This document shows positions 36,701 to 48,770 of a stretch of DNA of 64,000 nucleotides, in pieces. This stretch comes from Bugula neritina (lineage: Eukaryota; Bryozoa; Gymnolaemata; Cheilostomatida; Bugulidae), in assembly GCA_964035545.1 (NCBI GenBank), contig OZ037772.1, forward strand, positions 1,267,001 through 1,331,000. The letters run 5' to 3'. The notes under the pieces were generated by a model, which saw only the letters and a program-made list of their open reading frames with translations, did no database searches and had not been told where the DNA came from. Within the stretch, counting starts at the first letter, position 1. Every line of letters starts with the position of its first letter. Made by a program: the position numbers and the translations under genes.

Positions 36701-38815
36701 TAAATATTTTATGTGTATAAACACTTAAAGTAAGTTTGTGATTTGAAATTAATGGCAAAAGGTTAGACTCAACTAATTGACTATTGCCTTTCTTGGCCTG
36801 GGCCAAGGCTAAACAACTTATACTACTAAAAGTTTGTGGAGAACTCGAACAGCTGACAAATTAAGTAATTTTAGAGGTAATGGTTTTCATTATAAAGTTG
36901 ATAACAGGTTCCAACCTTAAAGAGATACACAAAGGGCTACATAAGGGCAATGACAACTACAATAAGTATAACATAGGACATGAAGTTTGAAGCAATTCTG
37001 ATGGCAATTCCCCAAGAATCAATATTATACTAAACAAATGTAAACTTTGAACACATCTCTTTAACTTGCTGAAACTGCATACCAGCAAGAAATCTTTTAA
37101 CGAAGATAAATTGCATTTTGTAAAACTGTTCACTGTTACCGTGCAGCTGTGACTGAATAAGGAAACATAGAGCAAGCCATTTTCTGTAAAACTAATCATC
37201 GATAAAGTACAGAATAAGTCATGAAAAGTTGTACAATTTTGTATTTTATACCGAAAAAAGTTTTCTTTAGTTAAATTATTATTTTAGTTGTTGAAAGAAC
37301 AACTGTTATATTGACTCTAATAGTTTCACTTGAAGCTTTCCTGCAGTGTAGCAGTGCTTGTTCTATTCATTCAGTCAGTTACTTAACTGTTATTTAAAGT
37401 CAGTCAACAACTAAAGTTACTAGTCTGTAGGCTGTTCTATTTACTCTAGGGCCTAGGCTTTAAAAATGAAGAACTTCATTCTCTACCATCTAACACTTGT
37501 AACCTATTGATAGTCCAGGGTGCTTTGCTTGCCATACTCTGGCTTACAGACAGAGGATTAAAATTGCTTTTTATTACTGGGTACCTGTTATATTTTGCTC
37601 TTACAAGATAAATAAGTTTTAAAATATGCTAAAAGTATAAAAAGTATAAAAACATTTTTAATGGTAGCACCATACATTGTTGTCCAGTTTGTATCTCTAT
37701 CCTAATATTTTGCGTTATTATTATTGTTATCAATTTGTGAAAAGAGGTACTGAGAAAGCTTTTTATGAAACTTTGAAACATTTACCCCATACACAACTTA
37801 CTGGATTGCTCTGTATCACCGTAGGCTGGCGGTAAAGTTAGCCAAAATTGCTTATTTTGAAGTCTAGCTTTTGTGAAAATTGGCAAGCTTTAGTTAATAA
37901 CCTGTAATTATATAGCCAAGTTATTTAATTAAGATTTAAAGTAGCATTGTGTTACACACAATAGTTTCGGAAAACAATTGAAAGAAAAGTTCAATAATAT
38001 ATTACTAAAATACCAGGAAAGTCTTGCTGATGTTTATAAAGCATGCATTAAACGGACTGTATTTCAATGGAAGATGTCTTACACATTGTAGAGGAAAAGT
38101 TGTCTACTTGCCTTAGTTTACAAGGCTATAGCATAAACAAAAAACAAAAAAATTAGGAAGAAATTTGGTGCTTGTCATAAATATTATGTTAATTTGTCTC
38201 TCTAGCATTAGGACAAAAAGAGAGATAAACCAGTTGCTCATATTGTGAGATTGTGCATAAACTGCTATATACTAGCTTACGAATTGTTGAGTGCCAATAT
38301 TTAAATTATCAATAAATTTATGCTAGGTAAGGCCAGTAAGAAAATTTAGTTTACCAGTGGTAACTTATATATTTTGACTGCTAGAAAGTTTAACTGCATT
38401 AACAAATAAGCCTCCTTATGCTGTGTAAGATTAAATAAAAAGTACATAAAAGCAGTAACAAAGACAAGTTCTGAAACATCTGCTCTTGCAAACAAAATGC
38501 CTAATTGCTAAGTGTTGGAAGCAGTTTCGAAGAAGCTTGTATATTATACCACTAATTGTTAACATTCAACCTATAAGTTACTGCTAAAAATTGAAAAAAA
38601 ATTCAAGGCACATTCAGAAGCTTGCTAATATATTTCTTTTAAAGCTATTGCAATTAAAGAGTAATTTGTAGTGTAACGGCTGGATTTCTAGCCCACAAAA
38701 AGTTTCAATAGCTTATAAAAGGGGAGACAACAGACGTGCCTCACCCGCCTGCCACAGACCTGTGTCACTTGCAGTAAATGGTAAATAATATTATAATGAG
38801 TGTTAATGAGAGATG
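33767..38815. other. 5-kb AT-rich stretch, no gene seen
   Basis: Open frames here are short (60-83 codons), AT-driven and unsupported by splice signals or recognisable motifs. No repeat structure was noted. Confidence 0.5.
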
Positions 38816-38819
38816 AGCT

Positions 38820-39105
38820 CCATTACATATGAATGTTATTAATTACATTTAATTTGGTTCTCACAAGGGATAAATAGAAGTTATAAAATCTTACTCATGG
38901 GGTCCAACTATGTGGAGCAAGTTTAACATTGGCTAATCTTCTTTGTTCTCAGCAGTGATTACTAGTGGATACAATACTGCATTGAATTATTCTGAACTTG
39001 TTTAAATAAATACTTGGTATAGTAGAAAAATTATAAATTTTGTTTTAGGATTTAAACTTTGAAATATAATAGATATGCAATTACAAAGTAATTCTAAAAC
39101 CCGAT
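38820..39105. mobile_element. Relic of the hAT-like MITE family found at 46.6 kb
   Basis: The stretch TCTCACAAGGGATAAATAGA, with its neighbours GGTCCAACTAT and TTTGTTCTCA(G/A)CAGTGAT, matches the interior of the MITE at 46606-47794. Matching continues on the far side at GAACTTGTT...TAGAAAAAT...ATTTAAA. This copy has no foldback insertion, so it approximates the empty site. Terminal repeats are eroded. Confidence 0.65.
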
Positions 39106-39116
39106 TCCATTTCTAG

Positions 39117-39310
39117 ATGTGTAATATATGTTCTACAATTACAGTTTTATACAATTCCTCAGCCAATCAGATCAGCTCAAGTGATGCACCAATAATATAT
39201 CACACTGTTGACTTGAGAAAACAGGTGCTACAGCAGGAGCCCTGCACCATCACTGGGCAATCTGACATGAGCTCACGGGTTTCCTCTTGCACTGCTATGT
39301 GTAAAGTAAC
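39117..39310 (+). CDS. Exon-like open segment of unknown function
   Basis: An open frame follows TTTCTAG at 39116 and runs to 39341. It is richer in GC than its surroundings and encodes a polar, Ser-rich peptide. A GTGTAAAG at about 39298 could be a donor. It may be an upstream exon of the segment at 40105, but phases were not established. Could be chance. Confidence 0.25.
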
Positions 39311-39694
39311 AGTCTTCTTTTATACAATATTAAGCTGTTAGTTTAGCATATAACTTGTCTCTATGGTTTTATATTATAGTTTATAAGACCATGCCTCTCA
39401 TGTATGTTTCCAACATGGAGATAATTTGGCATGTAATAATATGCTCCTGGCTTTTTTGGCATCACCAGGAATGCTGACAGGCTTTGATATATTATATTAT
39501 TAATCCATTTATTGCAAGACATAATAACCTGTACACCTTTTGTTTTGAGTATATTATTACAAGAACAAGTTGTGTTTTTGATTGCATTTTATTTGACTTA
39601 TTTGTAAATTCAACAATAAATACCAATTGGTGCCATGTTAATGATGTCGAGCTTCCTTGTAAGTCTTCTTGTCTGTAAAGGAAAAGAATTATAA

Positions 39695-39696
<2 letters not shown>

Positions 39697-39790
<94 letters not shown>
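39697..39790. repeat. (AT)n microsatellite
   Basis: Uninterrupted AT dinucleotides for about 94 bp, followed by AGCTATACAGCTATACAGCT. Confidence 0.98.
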
Positions 39791-39792
<2 letters not shown>

Positions 39793-40104
39793 CTATACAG
39801 CTATACAGCTATAAACATGCTCGTACATAAAGAAAATAACATTCATGCAACTAGTAGTAAATACTGTTTAGTATAAGCTTCTACTAATTTTGCTATGGTA
39901 TGTAGCTGCATTATAATAAATAGCGAGTGAGTATACACTACTAAATGAATTGGTGGAGATCACAAAGCACTTTATAGTCGTTTATGCAAAAAAATTTCAG
40001 TCCAATATATGAAAGTTATAAAAATTATTTTAGAGAGAACACACACTAACCGAAAGCCAATTTGTTTTCAATAAAGTATATCATAGACCTGCATACTTTG
40101 TGCA

Positions 40105-40399
40105 GGAAAGAAGAGAGAGCCACAAAGGAAGAGCCACGTCTACCATGTCCAATGAAAACAGACCTGTCATACTAAGTAGCTACAGACCTGCTATACCAGA
40201 TAAAAACAAACCTGCCATATTGCACAAAACTGAACCTGCAGTACTGAGCAAAGAGCAACCAATCAAATATTCCAAGCAAAGAGAAAACAATTCAGCATTG
40301 TGGGAAAACCTCCCCAGGGGGATCAGCAAACTCCGACAGCTGGTCAAAGTTTTAGCTACAGAAAAGGAAGAATTGCCGAGTATTGTGATGATTCAGTGA
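40105..40399 (+). CDS. Exon-like ORF with five octapeptide repeats, unknown protein
   Basis: An open segment that begins after a possible acceptor (TTTGTGCAG, to 40104) and ends in TGA at 40397-40399. Residues encoded by 40157-40276 form five 8-residue repeats: NRPVILSS, YRPAIPDK, NKPAILHK, TEPAVLSK, EQPIKYSK. The 24-nt periods are diverged at DNA level while the x-x-P-x-(I/V/K) pattern is kept. The rest is charged and helical (SKLRQLVKVLATEKEE). An internal ATG lies at 40145. No family recognised. It may be a terminal exon or a retroelement piece. Confidence 0.4.
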
Positions 40400-41231
40400 G
40401 GAAAACCGCATGCTTACCTTGTTCTGGTAACCACTACACAACTGTGAAGAGAAAGGGCTGTAAAGCTACACAGCTTTGAGAGATTTCTCATACAGACAGC
40501 TGTTCTATAGGAAGTGTTACATAAGAGTTGTGACTATTGACTATTATATACAGGGTTGTAAGGATGTGGACACAGTTTTAGGATTTATTATTTTAGGAAT
40601 CCAATACTTTAGTTATGTTATGATAGCATTAATTTAGCAGAAGCTTTGGTGGAATTTGATATAATGCTTAATTACTACTCAAAGCAGAATAGTTTAGTAT
40701 TTTTTTTAAAAAGAACATAATATTATATTTGTATTTTCTTATAAATAAATGTTTATTATACATGCCGGTCATAAAAGTCAATTCATTATATGGTATACTA
40801 AAATTACATCTGTAAATAAACATGTGCATGCTGCAGCTGAAGAATAAAAATAGAATGAGAAGGAAACAAAACGTATTCAACTGGATGAGTCATCAGATGA
40901 CATTGCTGTATAAAATGACGGATTAGGAAAAAGAAAGCCTGTGGAAACAAAGCAACACTGAACTACAACATGGCTAACAAATACCAGGTCAGCAGAAATA
41001 ATATCATATTCAATAAATAAAATACCAAGAGGTGTAAAATGTCAATATAAGTACACATAGAAAAAATAGGTGATATACAGAATAAAAACTAACAGTTTAA
41101 TATTGATAAAGCTTTTCAATTTCACACAAACATAATATCTTTACAAGGCATTATTGTATATATAACTATTTGTATTAGGAGAGAGAAACAATATAATTTA
41201 GTATGCTCACATGGAACTATAGAAGGAAATG

Positions 41232-44200
41232 TCAGCTAGAAGAGGAAGGAAATGGAGGTGAAGGCCAGCACCACAATGTCAAGGTCAACTGGAAGAAAGT
41301 AGTTTTAGGTCACGACTTGTCATTCTTAAACATGGCGGCTAGTTTGAGCATACTTTTGGACTAGAAGAGGAAGGAGGCGAGGAGACCACAGAGCTTTCTG
41401 GGGAGGGAGGTAAAACACGCTTCAGCTACAAAGCAAGAGTTGAAAACAGAAATAATTGGAAAAAGTTGAAATTTTACTCAATTTGATCAAAAATGAACAG
41501 ATATTAATAAAAAGATTCTACAGATTCCAACGCTGCTATGCCAGGACAACTATAGCATATTATAATTATATTATCACCTCATTATATAATAATCATATTA
41601 TATAATATATTATATTGTTTATATGCCATATTATCATTATATTATATTATAATCATACTATATTATAAATATGGTATATTATTATATTATACTATCCATG
41701 TACATGACTTGCACCAAGTAGATGTTCCACTTCATTTCTCTACTGACTGTTGCAGTTCTAACTAGTCATTCTTTATTTGATTAAACTTTCATCATCACAA
41801 TTTTATATACTTAATTCTAACTCTCCCCAGGAAGGGTAATAGAGGTATGTTAAACATTGTTTTGCAACAATTTTGTAATTTTTGTATGTTTCATTTTTCT
41901 TTCAATAATGTCTTTATTGTTAAATCGTATTATTGTGTTATTGTAGTTTCACGTTGGTTTCCAGTTAGTTAAATAAATATCAGCAAAACTCCAGCAGTGC
42001 AACCTGTTATCAATAAACTGGGGTAGACGTTACAATATTATAATCATACTATGTTATAAATATGGTATATTATTATATTATACTATCAATGTAAATGACT
42101 TGCACCAAGTAGATGCCAAACGTTACCTTTTCTGTGTTGGCAACTTGGGGCAGAACTCTTTTGGGTGGAAGGTCTGAAATAGATGGGGAAGAGATGATTC
42201 ACCGCCCCTAGCAGAGGCGTGATGTCAAGAGAAGAATCCGAGGCTAAGTTACGACAACTTCTTCTCATGGTGTTGGCGGCTTTGAGAAAGATAGCTCTGT
42301 CGTACTCCTTGCCTGAAGACAGGAAACGATCATTGTACTTCCATAAAGGAAACGTACATGAACTGTATCAGAAGCTCAAACTAACGTCTGTTAATAGTAT
42401 TGGAAGATGTAACAATCTTAATGAGAATTAAAGGCTCTATTAATAGTAATCATTAGATATCTGAATTTGAATTGTGGGAGGCTAACGCACTCACCCTGAG
42501 TAAACATCAGTTTGAACAGAGCACTGAGGTTATCTCCAATACTGTTGAGACTAGCTATAGCCTGGGAGCACATATCATATTGCAGGCACGGGTCTATGTC
42601 GGTAGGTTTCCTCTTTAGCGTGGCAGTTGCCGGCACCTGCACAACATAAAATAACTACCACCTGCTATTCGTTGACATATGTGAGACCAGTTGCTAGTGA
42701 CATCAAATGACAGGTACTCGGTTAGCAAATTTATACAAATATGAGAGTTCTACTGTCACTTGATCAAAGATTGCGACACTCTTCGCCTAGTGTGACTCAT
42801 AAATTATATATGACTTAGGCTAGCAGGTGAGCATGAGCTCATTTTATAAGCTATGTAGCTCAAAACTATGCAAGCATCCTACCATAAAGAGACACCACTA
42901 CACCGCACCATTAGTATGAGAGTCTTCATAAGAACTAAAGCTACACTCAAGCCCCACAAACATGATAGAATATATCGCAAACACTTACTATTGCACATAT
43001 AGTCTATGAATGAAAAGGTTGCAGCCAGCTTCTCTGTAGATGTATGGATACATTGAGCAAGGGCACCTTGGGCACACGCCATGCGCACATCTGTTGACAG
43101 CTGTCAAGTACATGACAGTACATATTGATGGACAGGTTTGAATGTAATCAACCGGGATTACTGCCAAGTTATAAAAACACAGGGTCTAAAAACTTAGATC
43201 TATTGGAGAGACTTTAAATCTTGGTGAAGAGAAAATACAACTTATCAGAAATAAGTACAGATTATTACTAACTGGTATGTATCATATAGTATGTATTACA
43301 AATATTATAAGAAAGCCTGTCTAATGCAAAAACACTAAGTGCACTTGTTATTGCTACTCTTTATGTAAATTTGATCATAACTAAAAGTATATCATAATTG
43401 TAGACAACCACATACAGTGTTATGATTGAGCTATCTTTTAAAATTATGTTAAATTCAGAGTATAGAATTTTGCAGCAAGAATACTTCAGGAAAAAAGCAT
43501 ACAATGAAAAGGCAGGACAAGTGTATTCCACCTGCTGTAAAGTGTCATAATAGAGTGACAGGTTGTGCATATAGATTACCTGCAGGAAAGTGTCAGAATG
43601 CATAGACAATGCAGCGTCTGTCATAAGACTCATGGCACCACACAGTTTGCAAAGCTCCAACACAGCTGTCAACAAACCACAGGTGCTATCATGTACCGCC
43701 TTGTCTATGTTACTCAGCAGTGCCTGCGAACAAATATGGAGATATTACTCAGGAAATGAGCAGAATTCTTTTTATTTCAGAGATTTTTAAATATATTCTT
43801 ACATTAACAAAGGCATAAATTTTGAACATCTACATAAAATATTGGAGATATGTTAACTTTTTCTGCAACATCTGTAAGTTAAACAGCAAAAAACAAGTTT
43901 CTACTCAACATAAAATGTCAACCATTGGACAATCACCCCCATGAATTGAATGATGAGCCTGGATATCTTATTGCTGAGCTGTGACATTCTCTGCACAGTG
44001 TCTGCAAGGTGCTTGAGTCAATATCATCACACATACTGGAGCACAGCTGGCACTGTTCCAACAACACCTCCGATGAGGTCACCAGTTGCAGACAACACGC
44101 CCCTGTAGCTTCTTGACACTGGGAATCTTCTGGCTCTATAAGTTTGTATCATGAGGATATATTTAATATGATGTAATGTGATTATATGGAGTTGTCATCA

Positions 44201-45126
44201 CAATACAAAATAGTGATAGTTTTGAGCAACAAGTCTTATATTATTATATGAACTTATGGAGAAATAGCATCTTGGGAACATAGGCTTTACATTACTACAT
44301 TACCATACATACACATGTATAACAGAAGTTGATTAAAATATTTGTATATTCCTATCCTAAAGATTTAAATATTTTTCAAGTCAGTTGGGTTTTACCTTTT
44401 ATATGTACACTGTTCAGTGGAATGCTTCTTTTAAACAAACAAAGTGTTATTTAAACTCATTAATTTTAGTTGCCGAGGGAGATAAAGTTGCAGATAGTTT
44501 CTTTTCCTTTCAGATAAAACGTGTTACATATGCACATGAATATGTTCAACTGATGATAGCAATTAAAATACAAATACCTTGCAACATAAGATAGCCCAAC
44601 ACCTGCAAAATACTGCTTACAATAGAATTTGCAGTTCTAACTGTAATATTGAGTCTACCCTGTGGAGTAATGGTAGCAAGCCAGCGGGTGAAAAGTTTTT
44701 AATTGAGTTTTGGGTTTAAAAAGAAATTAGGACTCACCTGCTGACACTGCCTTGTAGCTCTCCAGAATGCTGCCAGCAGAGATTCTACCCAACTCACACT
44801 GCCGCAGTATGCAGTCAAACACCTTCCTGCTCCCTGCATTGGTTGCTATAAACAGTACAGAGCTACACGTATGAGATAAGAGTGGACTAACAGAGACAGG
44901 GAGAGAGAGGGAGAGAGAGGGAGAGAGAGGGGGGGAGAGGGAGGGAGAGGGAGGGAGATGGAGGGAGAGAGAGGGAGGGAGAGGGAGGGAGAGGGAGGGA
45001 GAGGGAGGAAGAGGGAGAGAGAGGGAGGGAGAGGGAGAGGCAGGGAGGGAGAGGGACGGAGAGGGAGGGAGAGAGAGGGAGAGAGAGAGAGAGGGAGAGA
45101 GGGAGAGAGGGAGAGAGAGAGAGAGG

Positions 45127-45161
<35 letters not shown>

Positions 45162-48100
45162 AGATAGAGAGGGAGAGAGAGAGGGAGAGAAAGGGAGAGA
45201 GAGAGGGAGAGAGAGGGAGAGAGAGAGAGGACAGATCAACAGTTACTGGCATCTGAATTTCCCCACACTTCTCACCTGTTCTGTGATCTTCACCTTGATC
45301 TCTTCCAACTTGTTGTGACTTGGTAACCTGCTGTCTCCACTGTTGAAATCTGGTCTTATACCCTCACTCTCATTGGACGAGCCGTTAGCCAATAACGTGT
45401 GAGCAAATGGTGTGTTGGTGTTTAATGCTGAGTTATTACTAGTGTTTATTGCTGACTGAGAGAGATTCGGCCTCAACTACAAAACATAACAGGATAATCT
45501 ACAGTACAAGGAGAGGATCTACAGTACAAGGAGAGGATCTACAGTACAAAGAGAAGATCTACAGTACAAGGAGAGAATCTACAGTACAAGGAGAAGATCT
45601 ACAGTACAAGGAGAAGATCTACAATACAAAGAGGGGATCTACAGTACAAGGAGAGAATCTACAGTACAAGGAGAGGATCTACAGTACAAGGAGAGGATCT
45701 ACAGTACAAGGAGAGAATCTACAGTACAAGGAGAAGATCTACAGTACAAGGAGAGGATCTACAGTACAAGGAGAAGATCTACAATACAAAGAGGGGATCT
45801 ACAGTACAAGGAGAGGATCTACAGTACAAGGAGAAGATCTACAGTACAAGGAGAAGATCTACAGTACAAGGAGAGGATCTACAGTACAAGGAGAAGATCT
45901 ACAGTACAAGGAGAAGATCTACAGTACAAAGAGAGGGGGAATTATTTTCAACATGAAGAGTGTAAGCAAGTTCCAATAACAAGAAGCTAAACATTTGCCA
46001 ACTTTGAGTCCTCTAACAGCTGCAAGGCCATCTTAAGCTTTTACCTAAACAAATGATGCCTAAGAACTTTTTAATCCCCACCCCAGAAAGAAACCTTGTG
46101 TCCATCACCTGTAAGACACACCATGTTTCTAATGTATTCCTTAGCTACAGTTTCACAAGAGAATGGATACTCTACCAGACGTGTGTATGATATGTGAGTG
46201 GTAGAAGAGCTCACCTGGTCAGTCATTGAAAGTCGAATGAGTTCACTGGATATCACTCCGTCTGTGTCACACAGGAAGTGCTTCTTCTGAGAGTTCTGGA
46301 CCTTCGTCTTCGCTCCTATGGCAACAGCAGGGAGACTATTAGTTACTATAGCAACAGCAATGAAACTATTAGTTATTATAGCAACAGCAGTGAAACTATT
46401 AGTTACTATGGCAACAGCAGTGAAACTATTAGTTACTATGGCAACAGTAGAGAAACTAGTAGTTACTATGACAACAGCAGTGACACTATTAGTTACTATA
46501 GCAACAGCAGTGTAACTAGTAGCTTAACTAACTCGTGCACAGAGCAAATATAAACATACACAGCTATAGTGTACACAGTGTAGATATAAATATACACAGC
46601 AACACCAGGGTTGGGGTCAATTACATGTAAATGTAATTAATTACAATTACAATTACATGAAGATTTGTCAATTACAATTACAATTATAACTACAGTTAAA
46701 AATTAATGTAATTAATTACAATTACAATTACATGGCAATGTAATTAATTACAATTACAATTACTTTTTTCTCACAAGGAATAAATAGAAGTCACTTCTAG
46801 GGTCCAACTATAACCAGGGACAATGTTGACAGTGGTGAACATCTTTTGTTCTCAACAGTGATACTATAGGGTCATTCCATAGCAAATCAACCAACTTCCA
46901 AGGGGTCCCACATCTTTGTGTCTCAGATTTTGCTCATATTAACACTAAATGGACCTACACATGTTCAGATTACCATTCGTGAATATTTCTGGCCTGACAC
47001 AAAAACATTTTAAAAAATTACTACTTTGGTGAACAAAGCTTGGGAAATATTTTGGGAAAAATTTGTGATTTATACTTTTAGACCAATTTATAAGCGTCTA
47101 TATTTCAATCAGTTTTCTAGACTGAGCCTTAAAATTTGATAAGGCAAATATTTGAATTTCTCCCAAATTTATAAAGATTTGCCCATATTCAATGACGTTG
47201 CATATATGCACACAAAGTATTCTGTAGTATGTGTTACTGCTAGTGCAAATTGATAGGTATTATTAAATCACACAACAAATTTTAAAGCCCAGTAGAGAAA
47301 AATGATTGAGATATAAACATTTATAGATTGGTCTAAAAGTAGAAATCACTTATTTTCCTTAAAATGTTTCTCAACCTTTGTCCACAAAAGTAGTCATGTC
47401 TCAAAAAGAATTTGTGTCTTGCCAGGAATACTGAAGAAGAGTACTTGAGACATGTGTAGGTCTGTTTGGTGTAAACATGAACAAAATCTGAGACGCTAAT
47501 AGGCGCGGGCCATTCGGTGAGCTGGCATGGAATGTTGGCCTAATTGTTTGAACTTGTTATTTAACAGTAGGCACGGTAGAAAAATAAGGAGTTTTTTAAG
47601 ATTTAAAAGTTTGAAGTAATTGACATGTAATTATAAAGTAATTGTAAAAATCAATTACATTAGATATGTAATTAATTACAATTACAATTACAATTACATT
47701 TTTAAACCTCAATTACAAATTACATTCAATTACTTGAAAAAATGTAATTAATTACAACCAATTACAATTACAAATTACAATTACCCCAACCCTGAGCAAC
47801 ACAAAGGGTTGACACCATAATTTAGAATGAAGGAAGATTCTGTTTTCACCTGAAGAAGGTAGAAGCTGTTGGGTGGTCCTGTGTTCAATAGATGAGAGAT
47901 TATCTCGGTATATGGTGTACGCATCATCAGATATGGGAGTGAGTCCTTGGTGGTCACATTTGAAGAAAGAGAAAGGTTCTGGTACTCTGTGGGTTAAGTA
48001 CAGTACATCGATTCAGATATGTAAAGATTTGATGGATATAAGGGTTTGGCTACTGTGAGCTAGCCAACTATACTATGTATTGTACAGAAAGAAACAATTT

Positions 48101-48770
48101 CTCTCTCGTATACAATGGCACATATTCACATATATCTTTATTGTATACTGTGGTGTTACTAACTGGTCAATATTAATACAGTCTCTGCCCCCACTACTAT
48201 AAACCATATGTAAAACTAGTAACATTTCTGTCAATATCCATTAATAACATTCTGAGAACAGCGTGTATATAAATGATAACTTTTTACCAGTAAATATTTC
48301 TACTGTAAGAACAGCTCACAGGAAATCCAGGTTGTCGACTACTGACTCATGATTATCATAGTTGACTACTAGTAACCATGGTAACAACTAACATCCTATT
48401 ACTATCAAATGTTACTTGCTATCACCTGAATAAGTATCAGAATAGAGGGATAGTGTATGAATAATGTTGGCAGACAGCAGCCTACCAGTATGTCACTCTT
48501 AGTAACTGAGTCAATATACTGAGAAGTTACAGGGAGATGATACAATCCTTATATTTACTCTCTTGTACTAAACGAGGAACAAGAAAACTTGTGTTCTAGT
48601 GTGAACCAAAATCTCTACTTAGCTACAAACATAGCTGATACTCTCCCCTGTTTATATAATAAAATTGTAATCTAAAGAATACAAACACACTTTTCCTTAG
48701 TGGATGTCAGGACTGGACTACTCAAAGCTCTCACCAGTTTTAACTTCTCAGGAGCATTGAGGAACACGGT
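41232..48770 (-). CDS. Unidentified multi-exon gene, helical protein
   Basis: A chain of minus-strand exons with GT-AG borders: 48770-48735, 47986-47850, 46315-46215, 45476-45276, 44845-44738, 44133-43937, 43723-43580, 43100-42989, 42636-42495, 42312-42127, 41397-41354, 41288-41232 (ending in TGA). Phases agree across 45476-44738, 43723-42989 and 42636-41232. Open problems: 44133-43937 needs a 1-nt shift near 44006-44010; the join 42989 to 42636 is out of phase, so a small exon may be missing; joins among the first three exons are uncertain. The product is rich in amphipathic helices (e.g. ADTVQRMSQLSNKISRLIIQ, KEYDRAIFLKAANTMRRSC), suggesting an alpha-solenoid. One exon (45476-45276) is Ser/Asn-rich and probably disordered. 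No family recognised; the 5' end was not found. Confidence 0.6.
41644..41724. repeat. 81-bp direct repeat, copy 1
   Basis: Differs from 42035-42115 at three positions by eye. It begins ATATTATAATCATACTA and ends ACTTGCACCAAGTAGATG. Together the copies bracket a 310-bp LTR-like segment. Confidence 0.9.
41723..42034. repeat. LTR-like segment between two direct repeats
   Basis: It starts TGTTCCAC, ends GTTACA, and contains AATAAA-type signals (AATAAATATC near 41974, AATAAACTGG near 42013). This resembles a solo LTR, but no short target duplication was found. It may simply be part of a 391-bp tandem duplication whose second copy is only 81 bp long. It lies within an intron of the unidentified gene. 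Confidence 0.35.
42035..42115. repeat. 81-bp direct repeat, copy 2
   Basis: Second copy of 41644-41724. It ends 11 bp from the exon border at 42127. Confidence 0.9.
44891..45231. repeat. GA-rich microsatellite in an intron
   Basis: Mixed GAGAGA and GGGAGG repeat, 340 bp, within the intron between exons 45476-45276 and 44845-44738 of the unidentified gene. Long Ser/Leu/Pro and Glu/Arg/Gly frames across it are readings of the repeat. Confidence 0.95.
45497..45932. repeat. 20-bp minisatellite, about 22 copies
   Basis: Unit ATCTACAGTACAAGGAGAGG, with variants in A/G at the last positions and AAGG/AAAG. It sits 21 bp inside the intron next to the exon that starts at 45476. Since 20 is not a multiple of 3 and no stop occurs in the unit, it reads open in all plus frames, giving a 20-residue periodic peptide with no support as a protein. 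Confidence 0.97.
46318..46520. repeat. 30-bp minisatellite, about 7 copies
   Basis: The unit resembles GCAACAGCAGTGAAACTATT followed by AGTTACTATG. It begins immediately beside the acceptor of the exon 46315-46215, so the repeat supplies the sequence just upstream of that splice site. Confidence 0.93.
46606..47794. mobile_element. hAT-like MITE with 8-bp target duplication
   Basis: 1189 bp flanked by AGCAACAC on both sides (46598-46605 and 47795-47802). The ends are inverted: CAGGGTTGGGGT at the left and its complement ACCCCAACCCTG at the right. Subterminal regions are rich in AATTACAATTACA words in both arms. An 8-bp duplication with CAGGG ends is diagnostic of hAT. No transposase is encoded. 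It lies in an intron of the unidentified gene and contains a second element at 46869-47540. Confidence 0.9.
46869..47540. mobile_element. Foldback MITE nested in the hAT MITE
   Basis: 672 bp that is almost wholly an imperfect inverted repeat. Examples are TCTCAGATTTTG(C/T)TCAT...ACCTACACATG near both ends, and ACTTTTAGACCAAT...TTTTAAAGC-type arms flanking the centre at about 47200. The ends start GGGTCATTCCAT and GGCCAACATTCCAT. TA on both sides (46867-46868 and 47541-47542) suggests a 2-bp TA duplication, as in Tc1/mariner-type elements. No ORF. Confidence 0.75.

Noticed and set aside
42219-42431. Plus-strand frame reading SREESEAKLRQLLLMVLAAL
   Set aside because: It looks coding, but the opposite strand has matching splice borders and phase as an exon of the multi-exon gene (42312-42127), so this is its shadow.
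44727-45252. Long Ser/Leu/Pro frames on the minus strand
   Set aside because: Produced by the GA microsatellite; only 44738-44845 within this span has splice support as an exon.
45449-45979. 176-codon frame with 20-residue repeats (STRRGSTVQGEDLQYKEKIY)
   Set aside because: It is the three-phase reading of a 20-bp minisatellite that contains no stop codon, and it lies in an intron on the strand opposite to the gene.
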